A stretch of 64,000 bases of DNA, from assembly GCA_016745215.1 (NCBI GenBank), contig CP050890.1, forward strand, positions 4,960,001 through 5,024,000, read 5' to 3'. The notes under the pieces were generated by a model. It searched no databases and had not been told where the DNA came from. It saw only the letters and a program-made list of their open reading frames with translations. Below are positions 46,898 through 56,651 of the stretch, piece by piece. Each line of letters starts with the position of its first letter. Position 1 is the first letter of the stretch. The DNA comes from Thiohalocapsa sp. PB-PSB1. Its GTDB lineage: Bacteria > Pseudomonadota > Gammaproteobacteria > Chromatiales > Chromatiaceae. Position numbers and translations under genes: made by a program.

Positions 46898-47140
46898 TTA
46901 AGTAATGGGCAAGCGCTGTAGTATCGTAAAAAAATAACGTATTGCTGCAAGCATCAACCTAAAATGGTTACGCACACTATTGGCATCGATCAACGGCGCA
47001 CCGGCCACATCTTTCGCCCGCCAACCGCTGGCCAGCAGCACCACCGCCTTGGTATGGTCAGCCCGGCGCTTGTCGCGAGTATCGCGATGCGCCTCACGCA
47101 ACTCAGCGAGCTTTTCTGCGGATAGGCCCCTGTCCAACAT
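46898..47140 (-). pseudogene. IS630-family transposase N-terminal fragment
   Basis: LSAEKLAELREAHRDTRDKR and KAVVLLASGWRAKDVAGAPL, SVRNHF form the N-terminal helix-turn-helix of IS630 enzymes. Homology stops after about 60 residues and the DDE part is absent. Confidence 0.7.
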
Positions 47141-47357
47141 GGCGACGATAATAAATTGATTTCAGCTTGTTACGCTAGACTCCGCAGGGAGATAATGAGA
47201 TGCGACGCCTATAGCGGCGTGTGGTGGTCCGCACCAGGCGTGTATGATACATGCGAGGCGCGAACACCGCGATCAGCGGCATAGCCCGCTGGATGCGCTT
47301 GTTGACTTGTTGGTGCTATGTTTGATCGCAAGACCTGAAACCGCTGTTTCCAACTAT

Positions 47358-47576
47358 TCATCCAGACCGCGATTCACGTATGGCTTCGAGAATGTCCTGC
47401 GTAGTTGCAGCAGATCGGATGCCTGGTACGTCGAAGGGTGACAGTGCTTGTTGCCGCTTGATCGTTAACGAGAACACAGCGCCATCCAGGCGGCGGATCT
47501 CAATCTCCTCCTCCTGCGCCAGATCGAGAAGCTGCGGCCAGTGCTGCTGCGCCTCGGAATCAGTAAAGACCTTCAT
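47358..47576 (-). CDS. Phd-like antitoxin
   Basis: 72 residues. The N-terminal half (MKVFTDSEAQQHWPQLLDLAQ) resembles prevent-host-death type DNA-binding antitoxins, and the C-terminal half would wrap the toxin. It follows the PIN gene by 21 nt on the same strand, so the antitoxin is second in the pair. The next bases downstream are non-coding. Confidence 0.75.
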   Translation of the reverse strand: MKVFTDSEAQQHWPQLLDLAQEEEIEIRRLDGAVFSLTIKRQQALSPFDVPGIRSAATTQDILEAIRESRSG

Positions 47577-47597
47577 TGTTAGATACCCTGTCGCATG

Positions 47598-47987
47598 TTA
47601 CTCCAAGATGGAAATATTTAGCTCGGTGGCGATCTGTTTCATCCGGGCATCAAGGGTCAGCAACGGATGGTTCAGCGCCAGAGCGCAATGTAGAAAATAG
47701 GCATCGTAGGCGTAAAGGCCGAAGTCGGCCGCCAATTGCAATGCAAGAGCCACATCCACGCTGACCAGTCTGATTGGAATCGAGCGGGTTGCGAGTAGAG
47801 CGGAAAGGGCTTGATCGCTGGTCAGACGTTTCCGCTTTACCATCGCTGACAAGGCATTGCCAATCTCGTAGGGAATAATCTCAGGGCCAACAATCTCGGC
47901 CCCAGCCGTTACCTCAATGATGCGCTGCTTTTCTGGTTCGTTCAGCGCAACAGCAAGCAGAATGTTCGTATCAGAAACGATTTTCAT
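47598..47987 (-). CDS. PIN-domain toxin (VapC-like)
   Basis: 129-residue PIN ribonuclease fold. Acidic metal ligands are visible in IVSDTNILLA (Asp6), IIPYEIGNAL (Glu near 41), YAYDAYFLHCAL (Asp near 94) and LLTLDARM (Asp near 112). PIN toxins cleave tRNA or rRNA. Pairing with the adjacent Phd-like gene is inferred from spacing. Confidence 0.85.
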   Translation of the reverse strand: MKIVSDTNILLAVALNEPEKQRIIEVTAGAEIVGPEIIPYEIGNALSAMVKRKRLTSDQALSALLATRSIPIRLVSVDVALALQLAADFGLYAYDAYFLHCALALNHPLLTLDARMKQIATELNISILE

Positions 47988-48099
47988 CTGTGCGGATCCG
48001 CCCGCTTACGGCGCTAATTGGGTTATTGAGTAGCGTCAGGTTTATAGATCGCCATACAACCAGTGATTCTATAGACCCCTGTATATCTTCCTTAGACAG

Positions 48100-48441
48100 T
48101 TTGCTGTCTAAGAACAACCTTGCTGTCTAAGAACAACCTTGCTGTCTAAGAACAACCTTGCTGTCTAAGAACAACCTTGCTGTCTAAGAACAACCTCGCT
48201 GTCTAAGAACAACCTCGCTGTCTAAGAACAACCTCGCTGTCTAAGAACAACCTCGCTGTCTAAGAACAACCTCGCTGTCTAAGAACAACCTCGCTGTCTA
48301 AGAACAACCCTGCTGTCTAAGAACAACCCTGCTGTCTAAGAATAACCCTGCTGTCTAAGAACAACCCTGCTGTCTAAGAACAACCCTGCTGTCTAAGAAC
48401 AACCCTGCTGTCTAAGAACAACCCTGCTGTCTAAGAACAAC
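48100..48441 (+). repeat. 18 tandem copies of a 19-bp repeat
   Basis: Unit CTTGCTGTCTAAGAACAAC. Exactly 18 units fill 342 bp without spacers. The first three bases vary in blocks: TTT once, CTT four times, CTC six times, CCT seven times; one unit has AATAAC. Before the array CTTAGACAG is the inverse of CTGTCTAAG inside each unit. It ends about 110 bp upstream of the PIN gene start. It is a minisatellite; iteron function is possible but there is no replication gene nearby. Confidence 0.95.
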
Positions 48442-48650
48442 CGTGGCTGAAAACGATAATACCAGTGTCTTAGCACCCGAAAACACTTTTATATTATAAT
48501 GATTAACTAAACCAAGTGCAATGTGCATACTTTGCCGCTATGCTGATAGATCGCAGCGCCCGGCCTCGATATACTAATCAATCGGTGTCGGCCGGATCGG
48601 GGCCAAAAAGCGCTAAAGATGGCGATCCCGATGCCAAATAGTTAGGTACG

Positions 48651-49230
48651 CTACTTGGTGGATGCTATTTCAATCTCATCACCATATTGCATGATATTGC
48701 AGGCGATACCCAGCTTCTCGTGTCCTTCCGGTAAGCATGCGTTCTCCACAGAGCGAACATCGCAGCCGCTCAAGATGGCCACAGGTCCCGGTGACAAGCG
48801 GGTGACCCTTAAGTCGCAGCCGCACCAGCGGTTCAATTGAATACAATCGCCCGCCTTGACACACAGGACAGTCATCACCTGGGCGTAATGCTTCATGGGG
48901 ACAATACACCAGCCCTTTCAAGGTGTTGATACGTGTACGATCGCAACAGCATGATTTTGCCATGTTGGCTTTCCGACAAGCTGGCAAGCGACTGCGAATG
49001 CCTGCGAGCCATTGACGCTAAGAGACTGATTCATAATGTTGTTTTTACGCACCTTGAAAGGGCTGGACAATACACTTGCTCAGCACCAACATAGTCAGCA
49101 GCAGGACGACGACCATGTCCAGGTGGTTTACCATTATCATCGCCGGATGCATCCCTAGCTTCGCCAGCAGATCCTTTGGCCTCATCACCAGATGCTCTTG
49201 AATCAAGCTAAGGATAGCCAAAGTTTAATA
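48651..49230 (-). pseudogene. IS66-type transposase remnant carrying MITE A
   Basis: Minus-strand pieces read KPPGHGRRPAADYVGAEQV, then the MITE insertion, then YCPHEALRPGDDCPVCQGG, LYSIEPLVRLRLKGHPLVTG and LERLRCSLCGER. This is the zinc-finger region near the N-terminus of IS66-like transposases. Frameshifts and both missing ends make it inactive. Confidence 0.7.
48910..49065. mobile_element. MITE-like element A, copy 2 (156 bp)
   Basis: Perfect 16-bp terminal inverted repeats CAGCCCTTTCAAGGTG with the 10-bp target duplication GACAATACAC (48900-48909 and 49066-49075). The sequence is the reverse complement of 31341-31496 with scattered differences. Confidence 0.92.
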
Positions 49231-49288
49231 CTGTCATCGTGCTTGCCCATTATTTTGACTAAGTTTAAACTCATCTGACCAAGCCAGG

Positions 49289-49540
49289 TTGAGGTGCCTT
49301 AAAAGCATGCTAATGGTCAACATCTACGAAGCCATTGCGGTAGATACAGTTTTTCAAGGACAAGGGGTAGGTCAAGGATTATCAAGAGAAATTATAGACC
49401 TTGCGAAAGAAAAGAGGTTTAAGAAAATTATTATTGGAACTGGGGATGCAGGGATTAAACAATTATATTTATATCAAAAAGTCGGATTTGAGATATTTGA
49501 AATAAAGCACAAATTCTTCATTGATAATTATCCAGAATCA
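49289..49540 (+). pseudogene. GNAT acetyltransferase fragment
   Basis: The segment VFQGQGVGQGLSREIIDLAK and YLYQKVGFEIFEI, FFIDNYPES is the acetyl-CoA binding half of a GNAT enzyme. The upstream part is not recognisable and the 3' end is cut at 49541 by the duplicated ISKra4/IS91 segment. It is markedly AT-rich compared with its neighbours, which suggests transfer from outside. Confidence 0.65.
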
Positions 49541-49682
49541 GCTTCTGGAATAGCCCTTTTTCCACCACATGAGCAGCCGTGCCCTCCTTGTAGGCCAACT
49601 CCACCAGCCCGACAAGTTCATAGGCTTGATCTACGATCTCTTGGCCCTTGATGTCCAGTGCGCTTTCATTCATGCTGTTCAT
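49541..49682 (-). pseudogene. ISKra4 transposase N-terminal fragment (duplicate)
   Basis: Copy of 13752-13893 with a constant offset of 35789. It holds only the first 47 codons of the broken transposase plus, upstream, the nested inverted repeat. It was evidently carried here together with the IS91 copy. Confidence 0.85.
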
Positions 49683-49858
49683 TGGTAGACTCCTCCGACT
49701 TGGGGACTTAAGTCCCTGGGGTGTTTAGTTAACGGCGGAGTCTACCTCAATTTCAACACCGGCAAATGGCCTCATCGCGCGCGGGAGGCGGGTTGCACCC
49801 CCGGGCGTGGGCTCCACGACCACGGCCGCAGGCCCACCGGAACCGGGGCGCCCGGCTA

Positions 49859-49878
49859 TACTGTATATCAATACAGTC
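49859..49878 (+). promoter_or_regulatory. LexA-like SOS box before IS91 copy 4
   Basis: Same CTGTATATCAATACAG core as at 14072-14087, at the same distance from the transposase ATG (49908). Confidence 0.6.
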
Positions 49879-49907
49879 ACGCGCCGAATTCCAGCCGGCT
49901 ACCGACA

Positions 49908-51337
49908 TGGCCGCCGCGTCACCGGGATGCGGACCTGCCCCGTACTGCCGCCGCCATCCCGAGCAAACCGTCCTCTACCAAGTCGTCCAGCAGCACCTGG
50001 AAACCTATCTGGCGCTCGCGCAGGAAGACGACTGGGACGGGCAGCGCGTGCCGGCCTACGTGGAGCGTGAGTTCCGCCACTACCTCGAATGCGGCATCCT
50101 CGCCTACGGCTTCGCCCGCGCCCGATGCCCGGACTGCGGGCATGACTTCCTGGTCGCCTTCTGGTGCAAAGGTCGCGGCCTGTGTCCGTCGTGCAACGCC
50201 CGGCGCATGGCGGAGACCGCGGCGCATCTGGTCGATCACGTCATCCCGCCGCTGCCGGTGCGCCAGTGGGTCCTCTCGGTGCCCAAACGGCTGCGCTGGT
50301 ACCTGGAGCGCGAGCCGCGGGCGATCAGCGCGGTGCTGCATATCCTGCTGCGCGTCATCGAGGCCCATCTGCGCCGGAGCAGCGCCGCCAGCTCGCATGC
50401 CCGCTTCGGAGCGGTGAGCTTCATCCACCGCTTCGGTGCCTCCCTCAACCGGCACGTCCATTACCATTGTTGCGTTATCGACGGGGTGTTCGAGCCGGTC
50501 GAGGAGGCCGATGATGTCCCGCAATCCGTGCGCTTTCGCCCCGCCGCCGAGCTGACACCGGAGGCCCTCGCCGCCATCACCGAGCAGGTACGCGTACGGG
50601 TGCTGCGTTGGTTCGCCCGCAGCGGGCTGATCGAGCCGGACGACGTGCGCGAGATGCTCGCCTGGGAGAACAGCGGGTTCTCGCTGGATGCCGCGGTGCG
50701 CGTGGGCGCGCACGATCGCGCCGGGCTGGAGCGGCTGCTGCGCTATTGTGCCCGCCCAACCTTCGCGCTCGAGCGTCTGGAGCGGCTTGACGACGAGCGC
50801 GTCGTCTATCGGTTACCCAAGCCCCAGCGTGATGGCACCACGGCGCTGACGCTCACGCCGCTGGAGCTGATCGACCATCTCGCGGCACTCATCCCCCCGC
50901 CCAGGCGCCACCGCCATCGCTACCATGGCGTGCTCGCGCCAAACGCGCCGCTGCGGGCAGCTGCCATCGCCTTCGGGCGCGAGGTGGCGGACGCAACAGG
51001 CTCACCGACCGCAGTCAGTTCGCCACCCCAGGCGCCGGCCTCCAATGCCCGCTCGCCGGCGCGCTATCTCTGGGCCATGCTGCTCGCCCGGCTGTTCGAG
51101 TCGCTGCCCCTGGTCTGTCCCAACTGCGGCGCGAACATGCGCATCATCGCCTTCATCACCGAGACCGCGCCCGTCGAGCAGATTCTTACCCATATCGGTG
51201 AGCCGCCGCGTCCACCCCCGATCTCGCCCGCTCGCGGACCGCCCGCCTGGGACGAGGCACCCGAGCCAATGCCGGACTGGGACCTCCTTGAGCAGCCCGA
51301 GTCCGACTTCGAGTTCGATCAGCGCGTCTCCTGGTAG
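49908..51337 (+). CDS. IS91-family transposase (copy 4)
   Basis: An intact 476-residue frame, differing from copy A by a few substitutions: SCKGR to WCKGR, ARLKAV to ARFGAV, CGADM to CGANM and TKAAP to TETAP. Zinc and HUH motifs are preserved. With its LexA-like box it is the second potentially active copy. I start at 49908 for the same reason as copy A. Confidence 0.88.
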
Positions 51338-51484
51338 CCGCCGTCTCTCGCAGGGAACGGCGCAGCCCCTCTCGTCTGCCGGTGTCACCCTGCCCCGAAG
51401 ATGCATGCGCCAGCACCCCAGAACGCGCGCGCCTGCACCGCCCCGACGCCCGTCAGCCCCGCAGTTGGGCGTTGACCCCGCACC

Positions 51485-51659
51485 TAGGGTGTTCAATTTC
51501 GCCTTCTTCACGCACTTTTCGCTCCCGCAGGTCTATGTGCAGCGCCTGGATAGTTGGAGGGTGTAAGGCGTTGATATATAAACCAATACAGTTCAGTCGG
51601 TGATGAAAGAAAACTGCGTGAGTCAGGCTAAGCCAGGACCGTCCAGATTGAACTACCTA
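51485..51659. mobile_element. MITE-like element C (175 bp, 9-bp target duplication)
   Basis: Ends TAGGGTGTTCAATTT and, inverted, TAGGTAGTTCAATC are imperfect inverted repeats. The 9-bp direct repeat CCCCGCACC flanks it exactly (51476-51484 and 51660-51668), and the uninterrupted sequence exists in copies A and 3. No coding capacity. Confidence 0.85.
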
Positions 51660-51735
51660 CCCCGCACCCCACCCCCGCTAACCTCCTTCCTCGGGCCAAC
51701 CTGGACGTGCAGGGTGGCTTGGATTTCCTATCCGT

Positions 51736-52308
51736 GGTCGATCAAGATATAATTCATCCATTCTTGCCCAGCGAAAATCAGCAACCAACTGTCGTAAACG
51801 CTGTTCCATAAGTCGTAGATTCAGATAGTGCCGAATCCTTGTCTTCAGACCGATACCTTTCTGTTTAGGCTGCTCCGGGTCGAGTTCCCAGGGATGAAAA
51901 TAAAAGACAGCAGACTGACCCTCATGGTGATTCACCCGCCGCAACATCCAGCGCGAATAAAAATAGGGATAGAGCCGAAAATAGCCACCGCCCCCGCAGG
52001 GCTGATTAGAGCGGGCCAATCGAATGGTAGTGATAGGAATCTCAACTAAGTCAGCGCAACCATCAGGAATGAAGGCAAAACGCGGAGCATTCGGCATGCC
52101 ATAGAGATCGTGTCTAATTGGGTAAATACTCGACGAATAGCGATGACCAGTGTCTTCGAGCACGCGCAGAGCCCAAAGGTTATGGGCACCGATAGAATAA
52201 CTGGGCGCACGATAACCCTGAACAGGACAACCACTGAGATTCTCAAGCGTGTGTTTGGTGCGTACTACATCTGCCCGAAATGTTGCAGCATTGAGCTCGG
52301 TGACGCGC
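51736..52308 (-). pseudogene. exosortase-locus (XrtA-type) polysaccharide deacetylase fragment
   Basis: About 190 residues. CPVQGYRAPSYSIGAHNLWAL, YSSSIYPIRHDLYGMPNAPR, GGGYFRLYPYFYSRWMLRR and VFYFHPWELDPEQPK are typical of the deacetylase associated with exosortase A polysaccharide loci. The N-terminal catalytic Asp/His part is missing. Both ends are IS91 sequence: a right end at 51735 and a truncated copy starting at 52309. Confidence 0.88.
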
Positions 52309-52837
52309 CCACCCCAGGCGCCGGCCTCCAATGCCCGCTCGCCGGCGCGCTATCTCTGGGCCATGCTGCTCGCCCGGCTGTTCGAGTCGCTGCCCCTGGT
52401 CTGTCCCAACTGCGGCGCGAACATGCGCATCATCGCCTTCATCACCAAGGCCGCGCCCGTCGAGCAGATTCTTACCCATATCGGTGAGCCGCCGCGTCCA
52501 CCCCCGATCTCGCCCGCTCGCGGACCGCCCGCCTGGGACGAGGCACCCGAGCCAATGCCGGACTGGGACCTCCTTGAGCAGCCCGAGTCCGACTTCGAGT
52601 TCGATCAGCGCGTCTCCTGGTAGCCGCCGTCTCTCGCAGGGAACGGCGCAGCCCCTCTCGTCTGCCGGTGTCACCCTGCCCCGAAGATGCATGCGCCAGC
52701 ACCCCAGAACGCGCGCGCCTGCACCGCCCCGACGCCCGTCAGCCCCGCAGTTGGGCGTTGACCCCGCACCCCACCCACGCTAACCTCCCTCCTCGGGCCA
52801 ACCTGGACGTGCAGGGTGGCTTGGATTTCCTATCCGT
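52309..52837 (+). mobile_element. IS91 partial copy 5 (529 bp, 5'-truncated)
   Basis: Starts at CCACCCCAGGCG (internal position about 15236) and ends at the shared ATCCGT. Variants match copy C, including the CACCCACGC change near the right end. Confidence 0.88.
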
Positions 52838-53067
52838 TGGCCATTTAAACCCCAAACGTTGTCACCAAATACCTATTCCACGAATTTGCTCGTCTCCCGC
52901 TCTACTTTTTAACCGCATCGTTTGATTTAGACAGCCCTCGATTTCCCGTCGCTCCGCTAAAGAGCATCTTTTTACACGTCACATATTAAGACGCCGCTGC
53001 TAGGCTCGCCATTCGATAGATTGCCAAAATGCATGCTTAACGTCTTAAGAAATATGAGCTTTACGCC

Positions 53068-55188
53068 ATGGTTCGCTCTCGCACCAAAGACGCTGTAAGC
53101 GCCTGTGTTTCTCTCCTTCTCGGATGCCTTGCTTATCTTGCAGTCGTGGGCCCTAGAGCTCTACGCCCAACCAATATTGCGTGGCTAAGTAACGGCGATC
53201 CCGCCACACATTTCTTAGGGTGGCAGTTCTTCCGGAACTCCGAGTGGGCATTTCCCCTCGGACTAAATCCATCCTATGGGCTTGAAATTAGCACGTCGGT
53301 ACTGTACTCAGATTCGATTCCGCTGTTTGCGTTCATATTTAAGCCATTTGCATCGCTATTTCCTCAAGTCTTTCAGTACACCGGTATATGGTTGCTAACC
53401 TGTTTTCTCCTCCAGGCGTGGTTCGGGTGGAAGCTCATCGGGCTCATAACTAAAGAGCCAGTAATCCGCGTATTGGGAAGCGGCCTGTTTGTATTTTCTC
53501 TGCCCATGCTTTTTCGGCTGTCAGGACACTTTTCTTTGGTCGGCCATTTCGTAATTCTCGCCGCGATTTATCTTTCCTTCCGGCCACTCAGAAAGGCTGG
53601 GCTTATGGCGTGGGCAGTATTGCTCGTTGTTGCCGCCATGGTCCATGCGTATTTGTTAGTCATGGTTGCAGCCTTTTGGGTTACGGACCTGTTCAGAGGT
53701 GGTTTGGAGCACAAGCGTATTCCACTGCACCTATGGTCTGAGTTTGGAGCAGTATTGATTATTGTGGGGCTGGCCTGCTGGCAGGTTGGCTACTTTAGTG
53801 TTGGTTCAAGTGCGGCTGGGGATGGCTTCGGACACTATCGAATGAACTTGCTCTCGATATTTGATCCTAACGGCTGGTCTTTTGTGTTAAACGACATACC
53901 AGGTGGCCCAGGCGAATATGAAGGTTTCAACTATCTAGGTTTGGGTGTTATTTTTTTGCTGCTCTTCGGCGTTCCCGCGATAGTCTCCGGCGAAATCGGG
54001 CTGCTCCACGCAACACGCAGGCATGCGATACTCTTACTTCCTCTTGCTTCGCTTGCGCTTTTTTCATTGTCGAACCAGGTAGGCATCGGTCAATTCGAGT
54101 TTACTGTATCCCTTCCGGAGCCGCTGACCGGGTTGGCTGCTATCTTTCGCTCTTCTGGTCGAATGTTTTGGCCAGTGTTTTATTTCATCCTACTCCTATC
54201 TATATTCATCGTAGTTCGCGGAAACAACCGGCGCGGCGCAATCTTGCTCCTTACCATCGCACTCGTCGCCCAAGTCCTCGACACCCGCGCCAAGTGGGAG
54301 CAGCTTCGCGCGGAGTTCATGGTGAGCCCGGCGGCACAGTGGCCGACGTCAATGAAAGCGGTGTTCTGGGAAGAGGCCGCGCAGCGATACAAAGAAGTGC
54401 GGACTGCACCACCACGCAACAAGACAAGGTTGCCGCCTTGGCAAGAAGTCGCAACTTATGCAGGTCACTACGGAATGGGAACGGATTCGGTATATTTGGC
54501 GCGCCTCGATACCGAGAGACTGCACATGGCTAAGTCACGAGCGGCGAATATCCTTCGGTCGGGAGATTACCCAGATGCTTCGTTGTATATCCTCGATCCG
54601 GCAGAGGTCCCCGTCGCTGTGGAAGCATTCGATTTCGGAGCGGATGCCTTACTGCTCGTCGATGGCTTTTATGTCATCGCACCAGGATGGATGAACTGCG
54701 GCCACTGCTCCGACGTCCGGGACGCGGAGTCAGGGATAGTGGTGGGGGAGCGGATATGGTTCTCTAAAACCAGAAGAGGGGTCCGATATCTGTTAAACGG
54801 CTGGGCAATTCCAGAGGTCTGGGGAACTTGGTCAAACAGCAACTCAGCGTTGATCGTGCTGCCGTTGGCGGAGGGGGATGTGCGGAGCATCTTGATCGAG
54901 GCAAATGCCCTGGTCGATACAGGACACCGCAAGCAGAACGTCCAGGTCCGGGTGAACGGCGTTTCCGTTGGAAATGTAGCCCTGGAGGCCCGTTCGGGAA
55001 ACAGGTTCAGGATCGTTCTTCCCGATGAGGTTCGCCAGCGCGTTAAAAAAGCTGGCACGATAGTAATGGAGTTTAGATTTCCGAACTCTGCGCGCCCAAA
55101 GGATCTCCGACTCAATAACGACACGCGAGAGCTCGCCCTTGGTATCGTAGCGCTCACGGTCTACTCTGACGCTCATCGTGGCGGATGA
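53068..55188 (+). CDS. DUF6311-type GT-C-like membrane protein
   Basis: 706 residues. About ten to twelve transmembrane segments fill residues 10-400. The first periplasmic loop has NGDPATHFLGWQFFRNSEW and FPLGLNPSYGLEIS, which I recognise from DUF6311 proteins. The C-terminal 300 residues are soluble and include a beta-rich part (GWAIPEVWGTWSNSNSALIV) resembling DUF7024. It probably transfers sugars or modifies a glycan at the membrane. It is more AT-rich than the glycosyltransferases at 32-39 kb. It begins 230 bp after IS91 copy 5 and stands alone. Confidence 0.75.
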   Translation: MVRSRTKDAVSACVSLLLGCLAYLAVVGPRALRPTNIAWLSNGDPATHFLGWQFFRNSEWAFPLGLNPSYGLEISTSVLYSDSIPLFAFIFKPFASLFPQVFQYTGIWLLTCFLLQAWFGWKLIGLITKEPVIRVLGSGLFVFSLPMLFRLSGHFSLVGHFVILAAIYLSFRPLRKAGLMAWAVLLVVAAMVHAYLLVMVAAFWVTDLFRGGLEHKRIPLHLWSEFGAVLIIVGLACWQVGYFSVGSSAAGDGFGHYRMNLLSIFDPNGWSFVLNDIPGGPGEYEGFNYLGLGVIFLLLFGVPAIVSGEIGLLHATRRHAILLLPLASLALFSLSNQVGIGQFEFTVSLPEPLTGLAAIFRSSGRMFWPVFYFILLLSIFIVVRGNNRRGAILLLTIALVAQVLDTRAKWEQLRAEFMVSPAAQWPTSMKAVFWEEAAQRYKEVRTAPPRNKTRLPPWQEVATYAGHYGMGTDSVYLARLDTERLHMAKSRAANILRSGDYPDASLYILDPAEVPVAVEAFDFGADALLLVDGFYVIAPGWMNCGHCSDVRDAESGIVVGERIWFSKTRRGVRYLLNGWAIPEVWGTWSNSNSALIVLPLAEGDVRSILIEANALVDTGHRKQNVQVRVNGVSVGNVALEARSGNRFRIVLPDEVRQRVKKAGTIVMEFRFPNSARPKDLRLNNDTRELALGIVALTVYSDAHRGG

Positions 55189-55715
55189 GGCTGGTGCCCG
55201 GGCCGTGGCTCGCCGAGGTCAGCTATGGCTCCAGTCATCCCGGTCGGATTTGATCAGGTGGCGCATCTGTGCCCCCCGGCAGGGTGCTGTAGCCGCGGCA
55301 GCGGTAGCGATCAATGAGCCCATTCCACAAGCGTGAGGCCGCCTGCTCGCGGACCACCGTTAGGCGAAACCCCAGCCCGGCAAAGCCGCAACGATCCTGG
55401 GAGTGCAGCGGGCAGCGACGCAGACTTGCGCTCAACCAGGCTTGCTGCGCAACATACTCCGCGCCTGTGTTTTCACATGCGTAGCGAAGTTGCACCAGCC
55501 ATCGGCGCGCACGGCGCCTACGGTGGCGGGCCTTCTCTTGTCCGAACCTCCCGTCATTGTGCCCCGCACGTTGCGCCCATGCCTTCCGGTGCACGCTACG
55601 GTAAATCCCCAGCACACCTCGGCCCGCTTCTTTGGACCACCGCATCAGCGAATCACCGGTCGAACAGCCCTGCCCAGATTGGCAGGTGGTTCGCGGATTA
55701 AGGAGAGCAACAACA
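55189..55715. other. 527-bp decayed transposon sequence
   Basis: Between the membrane protein and the IS66 remnant. On the minus strand the segment LVQLRYACENTGAEYVAQQA and LRRCPLHSQDRCGFAG (about 55370-55510) looks like the N-terminus of an IS-associated zinc-ribbon protein. It is broken, and I give it no gene call. Confidence 0.3.
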
Positions 55716-56515
55716 CCGGGCGTGCAGTGGAGGCGGTGGTGGATGCGCAAGTGCTGCAGACCCTGCGCGACATCGACTTGGTCATTCACATCAAGGGGGC
55801 CGATGAGACCAGTTGGAAGCAGGCCGGATAGCTGTTGTGGCTGTGGGTGTTCACCTGTGCCACCGCCACCCTGTTCATCGTCGGACGGAGCTCGCGTGCG
55901 ATCGTGCGTAAAGTGCTCGGTGAAACCTTCCGCAACTGGCTGATGAGCGACGGCTACCACGTCTACCGCGACTTCGAGCAACGCCAGCGCTGCCTGGCAC
56001 ATCTGATCCGCAAGGCACACGGCCTGGAGCACGGCTACGATCGCGAGGGACAACGCTTCGGCAGCCACATCCTGCAGGTCATGGAGACGGTCATCGACGC
56101 GGTCTACAGCGCCCGCGGCGGTGCGCCGCCGCCGGAAGGACTCCGACAACACCACGCACCAATGCTCAACGCCTTACTCGACGCCTGCGTGCCACAGGCG
56201 AACTCGGCGCATCCGCCGGTGCGTGCGCGCGCGCGAGTTGCTCAACGACTGGGACACCTTTTGGGTCGTGCTCGACCATCCCGAACTGCCGTTGACGAAC
56301 AACGAGGCCGAACGCGCGTTGCGCCATTGGGTCATCGCCCGGCGCATCGGCATGGGTACCCGCACCGACCAGGGCTCGCGCGTCTTCGCCTTGCTCGCCA
56401 GCGTCATCGAGACCTGCCGCAAGCGCAAGGTCTCCCCTTGGCCCTACCTCGCCGAGTTGTTGCGCCAGCGCCGCCTGGGTCTCCCGGCTCTGCAGTTGCC
56501 GCTACCCGTTACCTG
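55716..56515 (+). pseudogene. IS66-family transposase remnant
   Basis: VEAVVDAQVLQTLRDIDLVI, IKGADETSWKQAG, an in-frame TAG at 55829-55831, LLWLWVFTCATATLFIVGRS, WLMSDGYHVYRDFEQRQRC, a frameshift near 56229, then LLNDWDTFWVVLDHPELPL, TNNEAERALRHWV and the C-terminus. These are IS66 DDE-domain segments. The N-terminus is lost. Confidence 0.8.
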
Positions 56516-56651
56516 AGAAAATCGTCCCCAGCCATCGCCCGATGGCCGGGTTAACCGGTTACACTTCGAGTATACTTTACCTATCCATGGTTACTTGTCG
56601 CGAAAGCTATTATGTCACTGATCTAGAACCGGTGACTCATCTAGGCCAGCC

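Larger units (their letters stand above)
49900..51735 (+). mobile_element. IS91-family element, copy 4 (with MITE C inside its right end)
   Basis: Matches copy A throughout, and upstream to 49541. The right end is interrupted at 51485 by a 175-bp insert and then continues to the shared ATCCGT at 51735. DNA beyond belongs to a polysaccharide deacetylase gene fragment. Confidence 0.88.

Noticed and set aside
48100..48441. CRISPR array
   Set aside because: The 19-bp units follow each other directly, with no spacers and no cas genes nearby.
55235..56155. Minus-strand frame of 306 codons
   Set aside because: Most of it is antisense to the IS66 remnant; only a short piece near 55370-55510 resembles protein, and it is broken.
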